NCBI GenBank assembly: GCA_025531455.1
Contig: JAMYHL010000036.1
Location: 367,297-431,296 of the forward strand
DNA from: Apiotrichum sp. Y4204
Taxonomy: Eukaryota > Basidiomycota > Tremellomycetes > Trichosporonales > Trichosporonaceae
Direction of reading: 5' to 3'
Length of the DNA stretch: 64,000 bases
Part shown: piece after piece, positions 1 through 12,571 of the stretch
Position numbering within the stretch: position 1 is the first letter of the stretch
Layout of the letters: each line of letters begins with the position of its first letter
Translations under genes and position numbers: made by a program
Notes under the pieces: model-generated
What the model saw: the letters and a program-made list of their open reading frames with translations, nothing else
The model's database searches: none
What the model was told of the DNA's origin: nothing

Positions 1-947
1 GCCCGGGTTGTGGTAATCGGTACGGTGGCACTTGAAGGAGAAGTTCTTCCTGAAATCGGGTTAGCGCCTAGCGAACAATCCGGGCATGAGCACTCACTTC
101 TCGTCACCCTGGTGCACGTATTGAATGCCTACTCGTCCCTCGATACTTCCTATCGCGAAGCCGTCACCGCCGACGGATGCGGGGAAACAGGAGATAACGC
201 GGGTCTGCCACTTGAGCGGCGACTCAGTTTGGCGGAACTTGACAAAGGGGTTGGCAAGGTCGTAGATGTGGACTTGGCGATCAGCGGTTCCAACAACCGC
301 AATCTTCTCCGTTGCATCCATCGCATACGCCCGGTCCGTGAGATCGAGGCTGTTCACCGGCTGCGGGGATCGCAAGTCCCAGTACTGCCTTGTGAGCTTC
401 ACATACAAAGGGTCATGTAGGTCAAACGGCATTTTGTCACATACCTTCATCTTCTTGTCCCATCCGGCCGTGATCAGGATGCCATTTCCGTTCACCTCGA
501 CGTACTCGATGCACTTGATCGGTGCGTCGTGCTGTGCCACCTGCTGCGGTTGTCCAGTGTTCAAATCGTACATGCGACCCGCGTTGTCGCAGCCCGCAGA
601 GAACAGGTGCTGTCCGCTCTGTCATGTCAGCAAACAATGCGGCACTAACGACATCGTCGTCGTTGCTCACCTTTGACCATGCTAGATCCAATACGGGCGC
701 CTCGTGAGAGTACATGGCCTTGGGCTCGGACTGCCCCATGCTGCTGACGTTGTACAACCGCACCTATATTGAGTCAGCTCTTGACTGCGCAGTCACCAAA
801 ACAATACGAAAGACGCACATTGTTGTCCCAGGAGCCGACAGCGAGAATATCCTGTGTCGGGGAGAAGGAAATTTTGGACACCGAGTCCGAAGGAGGCTGC
901 ACAAGCTCAATATCCTTCTGGACGGGGCGGAAGCTAGAGCCCATCAT
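1..947 (-). CDS. RAE1: mRNA export factor RAE1/Gle2 (WD40), 3' part outside window
   Basis: Nuclear-pore-associated WD40 beta-propeller that helps mRNA export; in this family it binds the GLEBS motif of a nucleoporin and acts in mitotic checkpoint control. Four exons are read on the minus strand: 947-819, 763-671, 618-98 and 49-1, with the last running off the window. The introns are 764-818, 619-670 and 50-97, all 48-55 nt with GT-AG ends, and all keep the reading frame. 264 codons are visible against about 350-370 for the family, so the C-terminal blades are missing only because of the window edge. Diagnostic stretches are DILAVGSWDNNVRLY in the first repeat, QHDAPIKCIEYVE, ITAGWDKKMKV, SPLKWQTR and the hallmark GSIEGRVGIQYV followed by NFSFKCHR. 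The start is the first of two adjacent ATGs (947 or 944). Identification rests on these motifs and is confident. Confidence 0.93.
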
Positions 948-1437
948 CTTGGCCTAGCTAGTGTGCGCGAAGTCGTGCTTCGCGATGGATGGCGAGAGGG
1001 AAGGGGAATGCTGAGGGATTTCTCGCCAACGCGACTTCTGGATGCTGTGTCGGATTGGCGCGCGAAGGGACAGGTCGGTCGCCCTCAATACCAGATGTAT
1101 ATGTCTATGCCGTCGATAGGCTCGTGTCGCGGTGGTGATGGGTATACAAAGGGTGGTGATGGATGGTGAGTGCAAGTTGATTGTTGTTTCGTAGCCGTTG
1201 AAAGATGTGTGTGTGTGCCCCTCACAAACTTGGTGGCTCTCGGCCAGAGTGAGTGCCATCATCAACCCCCAAAGGTACACACCCGTGGGAAAGTTGATGC
1301 ACAATCTTACCTCCACTCCACCAGAAAAAGTTGGTCGAACATTCGATGACACAACCGTCAAAAACAGCTTGATCAAGCAGCTAGTTCTTCATCTACACAC
1401 TCTCTTCTCAACCTCTTCATCAACGCATCAATCCAGA
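948..1437. promoter_or_regulatory. Divergent intergenic region between RAE1 and HGH1
   Basis: These 490 bp separate the start codons of RAE1 (leftward) and HGH1 (rightward) and must hold both promoters and 5' leaders. No TATA box stands out at a convincing distance from either start. The last 70 bp before the HGH1 ATG are pyrimidine-rich (runs such as CTCTCTTCTCAACCTCTTC), as is common in leaders of fungal housekeeping genes. No other gene is seen here. Confidence 0.55.
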
Positions 1438-2951
1438 ATGGCCGAGCTCACGGAATTGTTTGAGTTTCTCTCGTCGCCCAACCCGGCAGCGCGCCAGATT
1501 GCGCTCCAGAACCTAATCGGTCACACGCCGAAGAACGCGCCCAACCGCCAGATCTTTATCCCGTCGTCGTTCGCGGCCGCTCCGGGACAGAAGCAGGTCG
1601 ATGGCGGCGGCCTCATTCCCGAAAAGCGCAAGGAGGGACAGGAGCAGGAGGAGGTCAAGGTTAAAGCTATCAAGGACCTTGCCATGCTCTGCCGCGACCA
1701 GGCCGTCATTGCGCACGACGCCCTCTCCGCGCTGATCAACCTCTCTGACAACCTGGCTGTCGCCCGCCAGCTGGCAGACCACGACTTCCTCGTTTGGCTG
1801 GTGTCTTACACTGCGGTGAGTGGCTACTTGAGACTCGGCCGAAAGCCGTGAAAATGCTGACAGACGCAGAACACCACCTCGCCGCTGTCGCCGTTGACCT
1901 CCATGCTGCTCTCCAACCTGACTTCTCACCCTGCGCTCGTTCCCGCGATGGCCGAGCTCACCGTGCCCATTATTCCCCTTCCTCTCTCCAAGCACTACCC
2001 GCCGTACTACTTCCCCGCTGCGGCGAGTGCTTCGAGCACCATCCACCCGGACTTCCGCGATCCGGCAGTGATGGCTCCCAACAAGGAGGCGGGACAGGAG
2101 CCGCAACGCGAGATCGAGGCTATACGTGCCCTTGTGCAGGCGTTTGAGGATGGAGCAAGCGAAGGCGTCCGCGACTCGGTCGGCAAGCGTAAGGGAGACT
2201 GCAACTTCCTTGCGTCAGTCTTTGCCAACCTTTCAATGGTGAGATGAGCACGTATGACCGTATCTGACGCATCAGCTTCCCGCTACTCGCCCCCTGCTCC
2301 TCACCCCGCAACCGGCATTTCCGGCACCTCATTCTGAGCACACCCCGGATGATGAGCCCCTTCTAGCCAAGATTGTTGTCTACACGGAGCACCCGGACAC
2401 GATCCGCCGCGGTGGCGCTCTCGGCTGTATCAAGAACTGTGCCATGGACCGTCTCAGCCACCCGTGGCTCCTCGCCAGTGAAGGTAGGCTGTCCTCTCGC
2501 GGATTCCACCTGACCGCCCACAGATGACCGTGTTGTTCTCCCCTCCGACCCCACGCGCAGGGTTCGCGGTGTCGATGTCCTTCCCTATGTTCTCAGCCCT
2601 CTGATGGGTCCCGAGGAGTACGACATGGACGAGATGGAGACGCTTCCTTCCACTCTCCAGTTCCTGCCCCCGACGAAGACGCGCGAACAGGACCCGGTTC
2701 TGCGCATGATGTGCATTGAGATTCTCCTCCTGCTCTCAACAACATACACCGGTCGTGAGGCACTGCGCAAGCGCGGAGCGTACTACGTTGTGCGCGAAGC
2801 ACACAAGGTCGAGACCGACCAGGAGATCAAGGACGCTATCGAGCGCCTTGTCTCGCTTCTCCAGGGCGAGGAGGGTCGCGAGACCAAGGCAGACCACGTC
2901 GAGGGTCTTGTAAAGAAGGAGGAGAAGGAGGACGAGATTGTCGAGGTCTGA
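1438..2951 (+). CDS. HGH1: HGH1 homologue, eEF2-folding cochaperone (armadillo-like)
   Basis: Cytosolic armadillo-repeat protein; the family hands newly made elongation factor eEF2 to the TRiC chaperonin and Hsp90. Four exons: 1438-1815, 1870-2238, 2276-2483 and 2524-2951. The introns are 54, 37, 40 nt long, each with GT-AG ends and a CTGAC-like branch sequence, and the joined frame gives 460 residues (yeast and human proteins are about 390). Family marks are FEFLSSPNPAARQIALQNL at the N terminus, RRGGALGCIKNC in the middle, and near the C terminus LSPLMGPEEYDMDEMETLP followed by GREALRKRGAYYVVREAH. A linker of about 30 charged residues near residues 55-80 and an acidic Lys/Glu tail account for the extra length. 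The ATG at 1438 starts directly at the conserved first helix. Identification is confident. Confidence 0.93.
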
Positions 2952-5900
2952 GGAACCTCATCGTGAACCCGCCTCGGTCATCCTAGCGGGTCCGAGTTTT
3001 CAGTGCCCCACCCGGGCCTTGGGCAACCGTCTCCCGGCACCGCCTTCGGACATGGCGTCAGGTGTCTCCGAGCCGCTTCGTCAGGTCTACATACCACGGC
3101 CCGTTCGGAACTGTTGCCCGGCATATATAGACGCATATCTTGCAGCACATGTACATGTGGCTAATCTTGGTTCGAAAAGATCTTCCACGATCGCGTCGCG
3201 GTATGAAGGTCCGTCGTTCTAATCTTACAGCGGGACTAGCTGAACTGGGAAGTATCTAACATCACCCCTGTCAGTCATAGGCGCGCAGTAGCACGTTGGT
3301 CGCTCAGAGTCGTGGTGGCAGCTCGGTTCACCGTCATTTGCCGGTCGGTTCACCGACGCCGATGCGGCACCCCTGACGGTCCGCAGCACACCACGCTTGA
3401 CATAACTCATGACAACACCCGGTGGGAAGAATCTACGTTGTTGGACGTTGTCCAGACGATCGAGATTCGTCGGCGGCACGCAGCGGCGCCGAAGTAGGTC
3501 CGTTGCGCATACCTTAACGGCTCGCTGGAATGATGACTTGATGTGTGACGCGCCATTGAAACAGTTACTGTGCCCTACCGATATGATTTACACTGCAATG
3601 TAGTACAGCCTACGATCCACGATCAAGCTGCCGGCAGCTAGTAACAGGCTAATGTACTCAGCTGACCATGGCGCATCACGATGACCAGCATTTCTGGCGG
3701 ACGCCTGCCCGGACGGTGTCACGCGAAACAAAAGAGCAAACGCAGGGTACAAAAAGGCAGGCGCCCGCCGCCGACTGCGTGTCCGGGTCAGGTCATCGTT
3801 CCATTCCACGGAGACTGGTCGTGGAAACTGTTGATCAGAACCAAAAGTGCAATCTCGGGTTCGGAATATGCTGCTGCTTGCAGGTCGACGAAAATCGTGA
3901 GACGTCAGGCAGCCTTGCCCACCCCTGGCGGCTGCGAGGTCTGGCCAGAGCCAGGCGAGTTGACATGGTGGACAGGACGTGCCAAATGGTGAGAGCGTGA
4001 CAGGGCCGTTCGTTGGTCGTCATCACCTCGTCGTACATCGATAGAGCAACACCAAACCCGCGCACGCCGTGCCAGAGAACATCTCATGCTGGACCTTCGG
4101 AAGCATTCAGCAAGGTTGCATGATGAACTTTGAGTTCCTAGCACGGGGCACCAGAGCCTGGGCAGCATTCACAGCGGCTGCTGCCCGCCAGGGGAGGGGA
4201 ATGACGAAAGTACGGGTAGCAGGACCGCCAGACCACAAGAGGCCGGAGAACGTTTCGGAGGGTTTCGGCACCATGACACCAGCCTGCGGCACAGAGAGGC
4301 AAGAGCGGCCCGTGACATTGCTGTTCCCAAGATCTTAAGCGATCAAGCTCACACCAGCCAGGCCAGCATGCCGCCAGGTCCACCGCGCGCTACGCAGCAA
4401 GCTGGCACTTTTCTGGTGGGTGGGTGCGATTTTGGCCCAGAAATGTGTAACGCTCCCAGTATTCAGAGCCGAAATCGCCGCAGATTTCAACCTTGTTGGA
4501 CACTATGTAGGCAGATCTGGGTTGGAGTACGAGGTTGCGAAAGGTCGAGGTCCGCGTCGTTACCGACCCGAGCTTACAGCATGCGGTATCCACTATAGTG
4601 AGCCCTTATCGCCGGCCAGCTGGCCGCAGTATGACCGTTCCATACTGGAGTAGGGTGCTATTTACTCTGCATAGCTACTACTAAAGTCAGGAAATCAGGA
4701 GACTGTCAGGTTGAGTTGAGTGACCTGCGGATCGGTGAGCGATAGCCGCGGTTGATGTTGGCGAGCTACCACATCGCCGATGCCGCCGACCGCGCCGACA
4801 CGACCGCATGCGTTGCTGTACTCTGTCAGATGTGCTTCACACCACCATCCCGTCACTCTTGGTGGCAACAGTGGTAACCGATTACTATCAGCTGTCAGCC
4901 GACCGGCAACGTCGCCTGCGAGTCGGAATATTGCGACGGTAACCCCTTGTGCAGAGATCACCTGCCAGTCCACCAGTTACGTGTGGGTTCGGTGGGTGTT
5001 GCCGCCGCCCACTGGACCGGCTCGAGGACTGCTCACATGTCTGCGGGAGATCTGTGATCGTCACGGAGATTTTCGTCGAGACGACGAGTCCCGAGCTACG
5101 AGCTGCGAACTGCGAGCTGCGAGCTGCGAGACTTGCCTCTCTGTAGCGTTCCTAATCTTTCTGGGTGGCGAATTGATGGGCAAGGTCCATTATTTCTGTG
5201 CATGCCAAGTGCACGGGACAGGACGCCAGCGGAAGATGCAGCAGGGTTACCGTCGCACTGTGGACGTGCTACTGCTGCGTACTGTGACCAGACACCGGGG
5301 TCACGCCAGTCCCGCTATGCTCCCAGATGTGCATGCCTGCGCGTTTCAGTCGCACGCATCCCATGACCGGCACGAGACTGACCACAAATCAAACCCATGA
5401 GAAGGCGACTGGCGCGCCAGAGTGACCGCCAAAGCAGGGTGGCAACAGGGTAACGATTGCAACCGTCCAACGTCACGAGCACCGCGGTCGTCACCCACCG
5501 CGTCGCTCTCTCGGCTGTTGAGATATATGATATGGCCCCATGTGTGCCAAGTGATGGACAGAGCCTGTGTCCGAGGGTGCGTTTCAGGACTGAATGGGAG
5601 CGTGTCACAGACGATAACAAGCTCGGTAGTTCGTGTCTAGGCAAGACAGGAAGCTTGATTGAGTGTGGAGCCCGCAAAGCTAGAATCATCTAAGACACGA
5701 AACCTTGACTCTGATACGCATAGCATCACATGTGAACACAGGAAGCTCGTACGGTAGAGAAGGCAGTTGGGTTGGGTTTGTGACAGAGTGGGACACCGCA
5801 GTCCTCTGGCCAGACATTGACCCACCGCTGCGCATATCAAGCTCTACGTGATATAATCGATGCGTTTCGCGTTCCACACACACTTGTTTCTTCGATACTC

Positions 5901-8900
5901 TGTTGGCTCCAGTTTTGGTCACGCCATGCAGTAAGAGTTGCGGTTGGCGTTCACATCCTCGGCGAGTGGCCGAGTGGGCAGTTCGGCGATCGGTGACATT
6001 ACAGACATCGACGGCAGGAGACGAATGGGGGATTTGCACATGCAGATCTACAGCATGATAGACGGCCAGTATGTATGTATCGTCTGAGCTCTCGCTGTGA
6101 CGGTCATCGTGAGGGTAACGTTGGTGGCTAGAGGCCGCGGGTGGCAACTGGCCGACCATCACCATCTCATGTCCAGCAGTGACATTTGCCGTGCTTGTCA
6201 CAGAGCCGGCCAACGACCGAATCCATCACGGTCGTGACCCTGGCTTGGTGACTGGTGACTAACCATCTTTCACCCGCTGGCCCCGATATCCAATATTAGT
6301 GCAGATCAGGACGCATCTCATCTCGGTACTGCGCGTTTCTCTGGGGCGGGAAGCGCTACCGCGTCGGCGGGAACACGGGCGTGCCCGGCCCGGAGATGAG
6401 GCAGATCGGGGCAGAGCGAACAGCGCATAAGGCGCAGGGCGACAGGCCGGGATATGGAATATGGAATATGGAATGTCACTCGGTCGCGGCGTGACCCTCG
6501 GGAGGGGCAGTTATCGGCGTCGTGAGCGCGCATTGGCAGGCCTTGACGACGAGATTTCGGACCATTTCCATGCCCGCTCTCGGCGGCGTGACCGTCTCTC
6601 AGCACCATACATCGACTTCCCAGGGTATGCATCACGCCGTCTCGGCAGCTGCACGGCACGGCACGTGGTGCAACACACGGAGAAGGTCTGGAATCCCGAC
6701 GGTCTGAGGCTGTACCACCCACGGCCTCCGGCACTCACTACGATGGATTGCTGCGGAGGTACCCTTGACTTCTCATTACTTGACATGAACACTACGCAAG
6801 TCCGTGACGGGTACCACGTCGCCGCAGACATCCGTATCGGACGGCAGCTCAATGCAGCACGGAGACATGCCGCTGCAGGTTCAACCCCGTGTCCGAAGGG
6901 CAGCGTGACCGTTGCGCGGACGACCTTCGGACAACAACTGCTCGGCGCTGGGTAATGCTTCCCACGGCTGAGAACTTGACTGATCCTGATGGGCTCACGG
7001 TGAATAGTCACTGGCACTCATAGTGGGTTCATGAGCACCAGGTCTATGACAATAGAGCCCTACTGCGACCCACAAAGTCCACTGGGTGGGGCGCATGGTA
7101 TGCTGCTTGAGAGTCCGTAGCCAAACGCAAAGATGGGTATGAGACATGTCAGAAGATGTAGTGAGTGGGAAGGTTGCGTTACTGGTGGAGTCAGAAACAC
7201 CCGCTTGACCATCGTCGACCCCCTGCAAGAAAGTCTACACAGATGATGGAAAGCGAAAGGAGCGCTAGTGGCGGTCTGGGTGTCGAACATCAAGCCGTTC
7301 TTCTACTCTACACAGAACTAGCCTGGACCGTTTGATGATCAGCTGCACTTGCAGACAAAGAACCTGTCCTCTTGAGACTGCATCGTCGGGAAGTCCCGGA
7401 CGTCTGCGGTGTCAGAGATCAATATATGTAAACGTTTCTTACAGAGAGAAGCTCACACAGCCAGTGAGGCACTCGTCTCCGTTACTCGACCGCTGTCTGT
7501 CCCGAAGAGATGAAACAAACGACAAGAGAGGACACGGGCCAGACGCTCCACACCACGTTCCCTTTACCTGCTAACGTTCCCGCAAGCCCGATGTTATTCA
7601 AGCATACTGGCCCCCCCCCCCCCAGCCTTCCACATTTTCACACGCCCCGGGCGATCTTCCATTCCTCCATCCCCGGTGCATCCGATGGGATGGCCCGTGT
7701 GCCCGTGCCTCATACCGCAGACCAGTCGCCATGTGTTCCTGGCCTCCTGGACGAACATGCTTTGCTGGTCTCTGCCGACGTCCAATCTACAGATTGGGGG
7801 CTCGCAATAGACAACTCATGAGCATCCGACCATTCTAAATAACAACCTCCCTGCGATGGCTTCCGGACGCCCCGTCTGTTTGTCCTATTTGCTTAGGGCT
7901 TTTCTGCACATATGCATGGGTTATGGCGTGCACGAGAGAACAACTGCAAAGTAGATGGACGGGTGCCACACGGTGATGTGTGCCACACGACGATCGCACG
8001 CGGATCAGTTGACACGATCCCCGACATAAACAACGCCAACACGCCACCACGCCGACATGAGAACGAGTAAACACAACACCGACGCGTTGTTTACATGCAT
8101 CTCGGAGTTCACCTGCATCCAAACAACTTCCATTCACATGACCACGGATGAGCCCAATCGAGGCTGAAAACTGTGCTTATTAAGGTGGATCACGGCTGAA
8201 ATTTGTGCTTGTTAATGGAGCTCGAACCGGCGCCACAATTTTCGCTACGGACTGAATTGATGTTTACTTTGTGTTTCTCTTGATTGTTTACTCTTTGTCG
8301 CTCGTGATCCTATTCCTGGCAAACACCCATGTGAGCATGTGTGTGCTTTCAGCGGGAGTGGTCTGAATATTCGATACTGTGCGTGCTTCACAGGCGCAGC
8401 GCAAAACTCGCCCCATCGCGACGCGCAAACAAGCTCCACTAGGCTCCACCCGCGCTATTCACCTGATTCCGGTCGGGCCCACACGGTAGCTTGTTCATCG
8501 GGTCTCGGATGAGATCGAGGTGCTCCTTGAAAGCACGCTCGGAGGTGCAGTTTACCCTCCGACCTTTAGAGGTTGCTTTGGTGTGCGTTTGAGCGCAAAC
8601 GAAATCACACGCGTTTTTCTCCCGCCCCGTCGGACGCGGCATGTCAATTGCATTCGGACATTGATACGCGTTGGTGTGAATTGTCGCGTATATGCTGACT
8701 CTCGTGCAGTCGAGTCTAGTCCATACGCCGCCAAACTTTGATGCGAAAAGAAGTAACGACAATGACACTCATAAGCATTCACATGCCCGTCCAGGCTTTA
8801 CAGGGAATGCTTGATCGGGGGTATCGTGTTTCTGCTTCCAACATGCCTAGTGCCATTCACTTACCCTACAGCGTGACAAGGACAGGCTTTCGGAGATGGA

Positions 8901-11900
8901 CCGCCATGCTCCGTCTCAATGGTTTCGGAGAAGCTAGCGTCCCGCCGGCTGTTAGATCCTTCGGATACCTGAGCGACCTTCAATAGATGCCGTATAGCGC
9001 GCTCTTGTCGTCGAGGTGTGCTGTAGTATTAACTGTAATGGGGCGCTGAGCGCCTGATATGCCCGGCTTGTATAGGCTCATCCCCACGTAACGAGATAAT
9101 CATCAAGGCAGGGTGCAAAGCTCGCGAGAAACCAACTGTTGCGCCCCAACGGACCTTCGGCAGCCTCTCATGCCCGTCTGTCATCGTCGCGATCAAACTG
9201 AATTGACACCAGTCATTGTCTGATCTCCTCATCGCAACTTGACTGGCATGATCAAAAGTCCATTTCTCAATACTGACAACCGCCTTCCATTCCAGGGTCC
9301 AAAATGCTCGAGACCTGCGTTGAAATCAAGGTTGAAAGCAGGCACGGCTAGGTCCAATCCTGGAATCACCGGCGTGACGATTTCGAAAACTGCAGCCAAC
9401 AACAAAGTTTGGCAGAGCTTATTTCCAGGTTAGGGTTGTGGAGTGTGGCCGCTGTCCCGGGTAGCTGGTGTGTACAGCAGCTGGTCGCGGGTCGACAGTG
9501 TTCGGACTTTGGGATCGTGGATCGTGGATCATGGATCGCAGATCGTGGGTCGCGATTGCTGGTCGCACGGCGATTAGGGTTGCGGAGGTGATGTCACCCA
9601 CCAGCGTCGAGAAGGTCCAGCACCACAAATGACAGGGACCACACTTGATCTGTGCCGCCGACGCCACATCACGCTCATCGAGGGTGGCCGCCACCTTGTT
9701 CTTGAAGCTTAGATGCGTGTGCAGTTTCAGCCACGTCGACGAACTAGTGTCTGTCAGAGAAATGAGCAGGCGAGATTGTTAAACAAGTACAGATGTGCAC
9801 GGAGGTGTACAGTACATGTGCATTGCGCAATTGGCAGTCAAGCGTCGTTTTGAGAGTCGCTTGAGCGTTCTGGCACCCCCTTCGAAAACACGTAATGTGT
9901 GCCTTGTGTTCCTTGCAATCAGTTCCTATCATAATGCTCCGAGGGCAACTGCCGGCCCTCCGCCTTCTGCGGAGATCGTGGGGTGCGCACTACCATCCGG
10001 ATCGGTGCGCACTACATTATCATTCCGCTCACCCTACGCAAGCCATACACAACGCAGTCGGTTGGGACATGTCAGATTCCGAGTGAAGATACGACAACAA
10101 GGTGGTGAACGCTTATCTATCGGTGGCCCTGCATGTGATTGATGGGATCAATGGTGTTTCGCAGTCGTTCACGCACGTACGTATTAGAATTAAAGTCTCC
10201 GCCTGCCAAGTCACCCGGGAACAACCAGGAGCTGCTCCACCACCATAGCCGTACACGGTTTGGTGGCGTCGACGAAACAAACCCAGTCTGCACGCGTGAA
10301 TGCTATATGGTAGCGAACAACGATTACGATTAGAAAAGCAAGGGAAATGGATGCTATACAGTACTGCACTGACGTCTGCTTGTGCTGAGAACGCACATAC
10401 CCTATCCGTTTCGCACGCAACAATCCTGCAATCCTGACCCGCTCACCAATCCTCAGTTTTCTGGAACGTCGTTTCGGGAGGACACTCTCCAGCCTTGAGC
10501 TTCTAATCCCTGGCTGTGTGGGTAGAAGCATGAGCTTAGTAGGCAGTGACAATCCAGAACCGTTGGTATGATCTCGAGATTCCAGTACAGCTTGGCAAAA
10601 CTCTTCAAAAGTGGGGTTAGGAGTCGGTGCGACACTCGTAGGAGGTTCGTCGACGACATAGCTCATCGAGGGTGTTCACATGGTGGCGAGTCACGCATCC
10701 CCCGTAAATTCGCTCGTTCACCATCACCCTCGTGGATAGTCACCAGTTGTCCGCAACCCAGTTCACTGCTGTCAGCCACCCAGCACATAGCACTCCGCCG
10801 AAACACGCCGACTCGACGCGTCGCACTAGACCCCAGACTCGGGTGGCGCAACAGAGTTCGGGGTGTCTGTATGTACAGTACGCAGCCGCGACGACCCCGC
10901 ATTCCGGCGGTCAAAGCTTGTGGCGAAGCCCGAATACTGCTTTTGAACCGTGTCTTCTCCGAGATCTAATCGGCGGGAAACGCGATATCAAGATTGAAAT
11001 CGAGAACTCGGAAACTCGTCTTTGCCTGAAAACTAGCGGCTGAGCGTTCGATTTTGCTCTCCATTTGCCTTTACCTCAGCCTTAGCCCCCGGCCTACCTT
11101 TGCTTTCCGCGTTAACGCATGAACAAGGGATGGTCAGTCGCAGTCACCAACTCCACCTGTCCCGTTATCGATATCGTCAGTGAAGAGATGGGAGCGTGTG
11201 AAACAGATGGAAACGCGGCTCCTTTCACAGCCGGCGATTTGCGGTTAGCGAGTTCCGCCGTTAAGCGCTTCATCTCCTGTCTTGCATTCTTGGCAGCATC
11301 TAGCTTGGGCCGCGCCATGGCCATACCTGCCGAGGCAGGGGAGGTGATCCAGTGTGAAACGACGTTGTTCGCTACCGCGGCTGCTGGCGATGTCATGTCT
11401 GTCGAGAGTTGGCCAAGTTGGGAGCACTGAATGTCTACTCATAGTGTTGTTGGCCGCGGCCGATTCCTTTGTGCCACTTTCTGGAAAGGATATAGAACAC
11501 TCCACATCCTCGCGCACATCATTCACACATACTGTACTGCTCAATCAGGTCACAGCCGCGAGGAACGCGCCCGCCCGTGGCGCTCGTTCCTCCCCCAGCG
11601 AACCCAGAGGCCAGCGGGCCCTGTGCAAGTAGATGCTGGAATTTCACTGCGCACTGCGTTTTCAGACCAAGGTTTCAGGAGTGCAAGTAGAACTTCGATT
11701 AGGAGTGCATATTGCATGTGCAGTACAGAGGTGAAGGCATGAATGGCGATGGCAAAGCCACATACGCACTCGCTGACAGTGCCTGGACACGCTGGATGGT
11801 GGGCGCACCGTGACCGTTATCCAGACACACCGTCCATCAGCGATGAGTGACCTATGAAGTCTCCAGGTCCATCTCCGACTCGGCCAGACCCATGCACGAT

Positions 11901-12571
11901 AGACAGTCTCGGCCGTCGCCGAATGAGGCAGTATACTAGGCGTGCTCACATCGCCGCAGAGTGACCCGCAACGCCAGTTCCTGGACACCGCCCATCAATG
12001 CCACCATGCCACCGGCCCAGCCTGTGTCGGACTCTGCCGCCCCCACTCGTGCGTCAGGCGCTGCCGGCATACCCACGCGCCGACAATTGCATGCGTAATG
12101 GCACATGACCTCGAGCCCCCCGATCGCGTCGTGTCCGACGGGTAGTGGAGCATCCATGTATCCATGCGCACCCCGCCGGTTATGTACGATGCGTGTGCGC
12201 GCTCGTCGGACTGGCGGCTGCGTGGGTGGCGAATACTGACTTGTATGCCGCCGAGAATCCATGAGCGGCGTGGGCGATAACGTCCACAGTACTGATTTCC
12301 GACCGCCTGTGCTGCGCACGCATGCTGCTGTCGGCGGCAGCGTGCGATTCACATCGCGCCAGGTCCAGTGTCAGAAAACAAAATCAAACGCGACACTCCT
12401 GGTTGTCTGGCCCTTGCAACTCGTTACGCACTCCGCCGGTTGCAAGGGCGAGATGTCATGTGTCCGCTCCCAGCGTCCCGTATTGTGCCGCATTCTCCTG
12501 TTGCCGTGAACCATCTTGTAATGCAATGTGTTTCCAAAGTTAATGCAGTGCAATGAGTTGTGGTCTACAAT
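2952..12571. other. 9.6-kb stretch without a recognisable gene
   Basis: This lies between the convergent 3' ends of HGH1 and YME1. No open frame here reads as a known protein on either strand, and I found no LTR, transposase, rRNA or tRNA. It contains simple repeats: about five 7-8-bp units of the AGCTGCG type at 5093-5132, three ATATGGA units at 6452-6472, two imperfect 22-bp units at 8162-8215, a 13-base C run at 7611-7623 and a degenerate GGATCGT series at 9512-9554. Two small open frames that cannot be excluded as exons (10211-10666 minus and 11112-11430 on both strands) are treated in the findings. Base composition looks more balanced than in the neighbouring genes. Confidence 0.6.
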
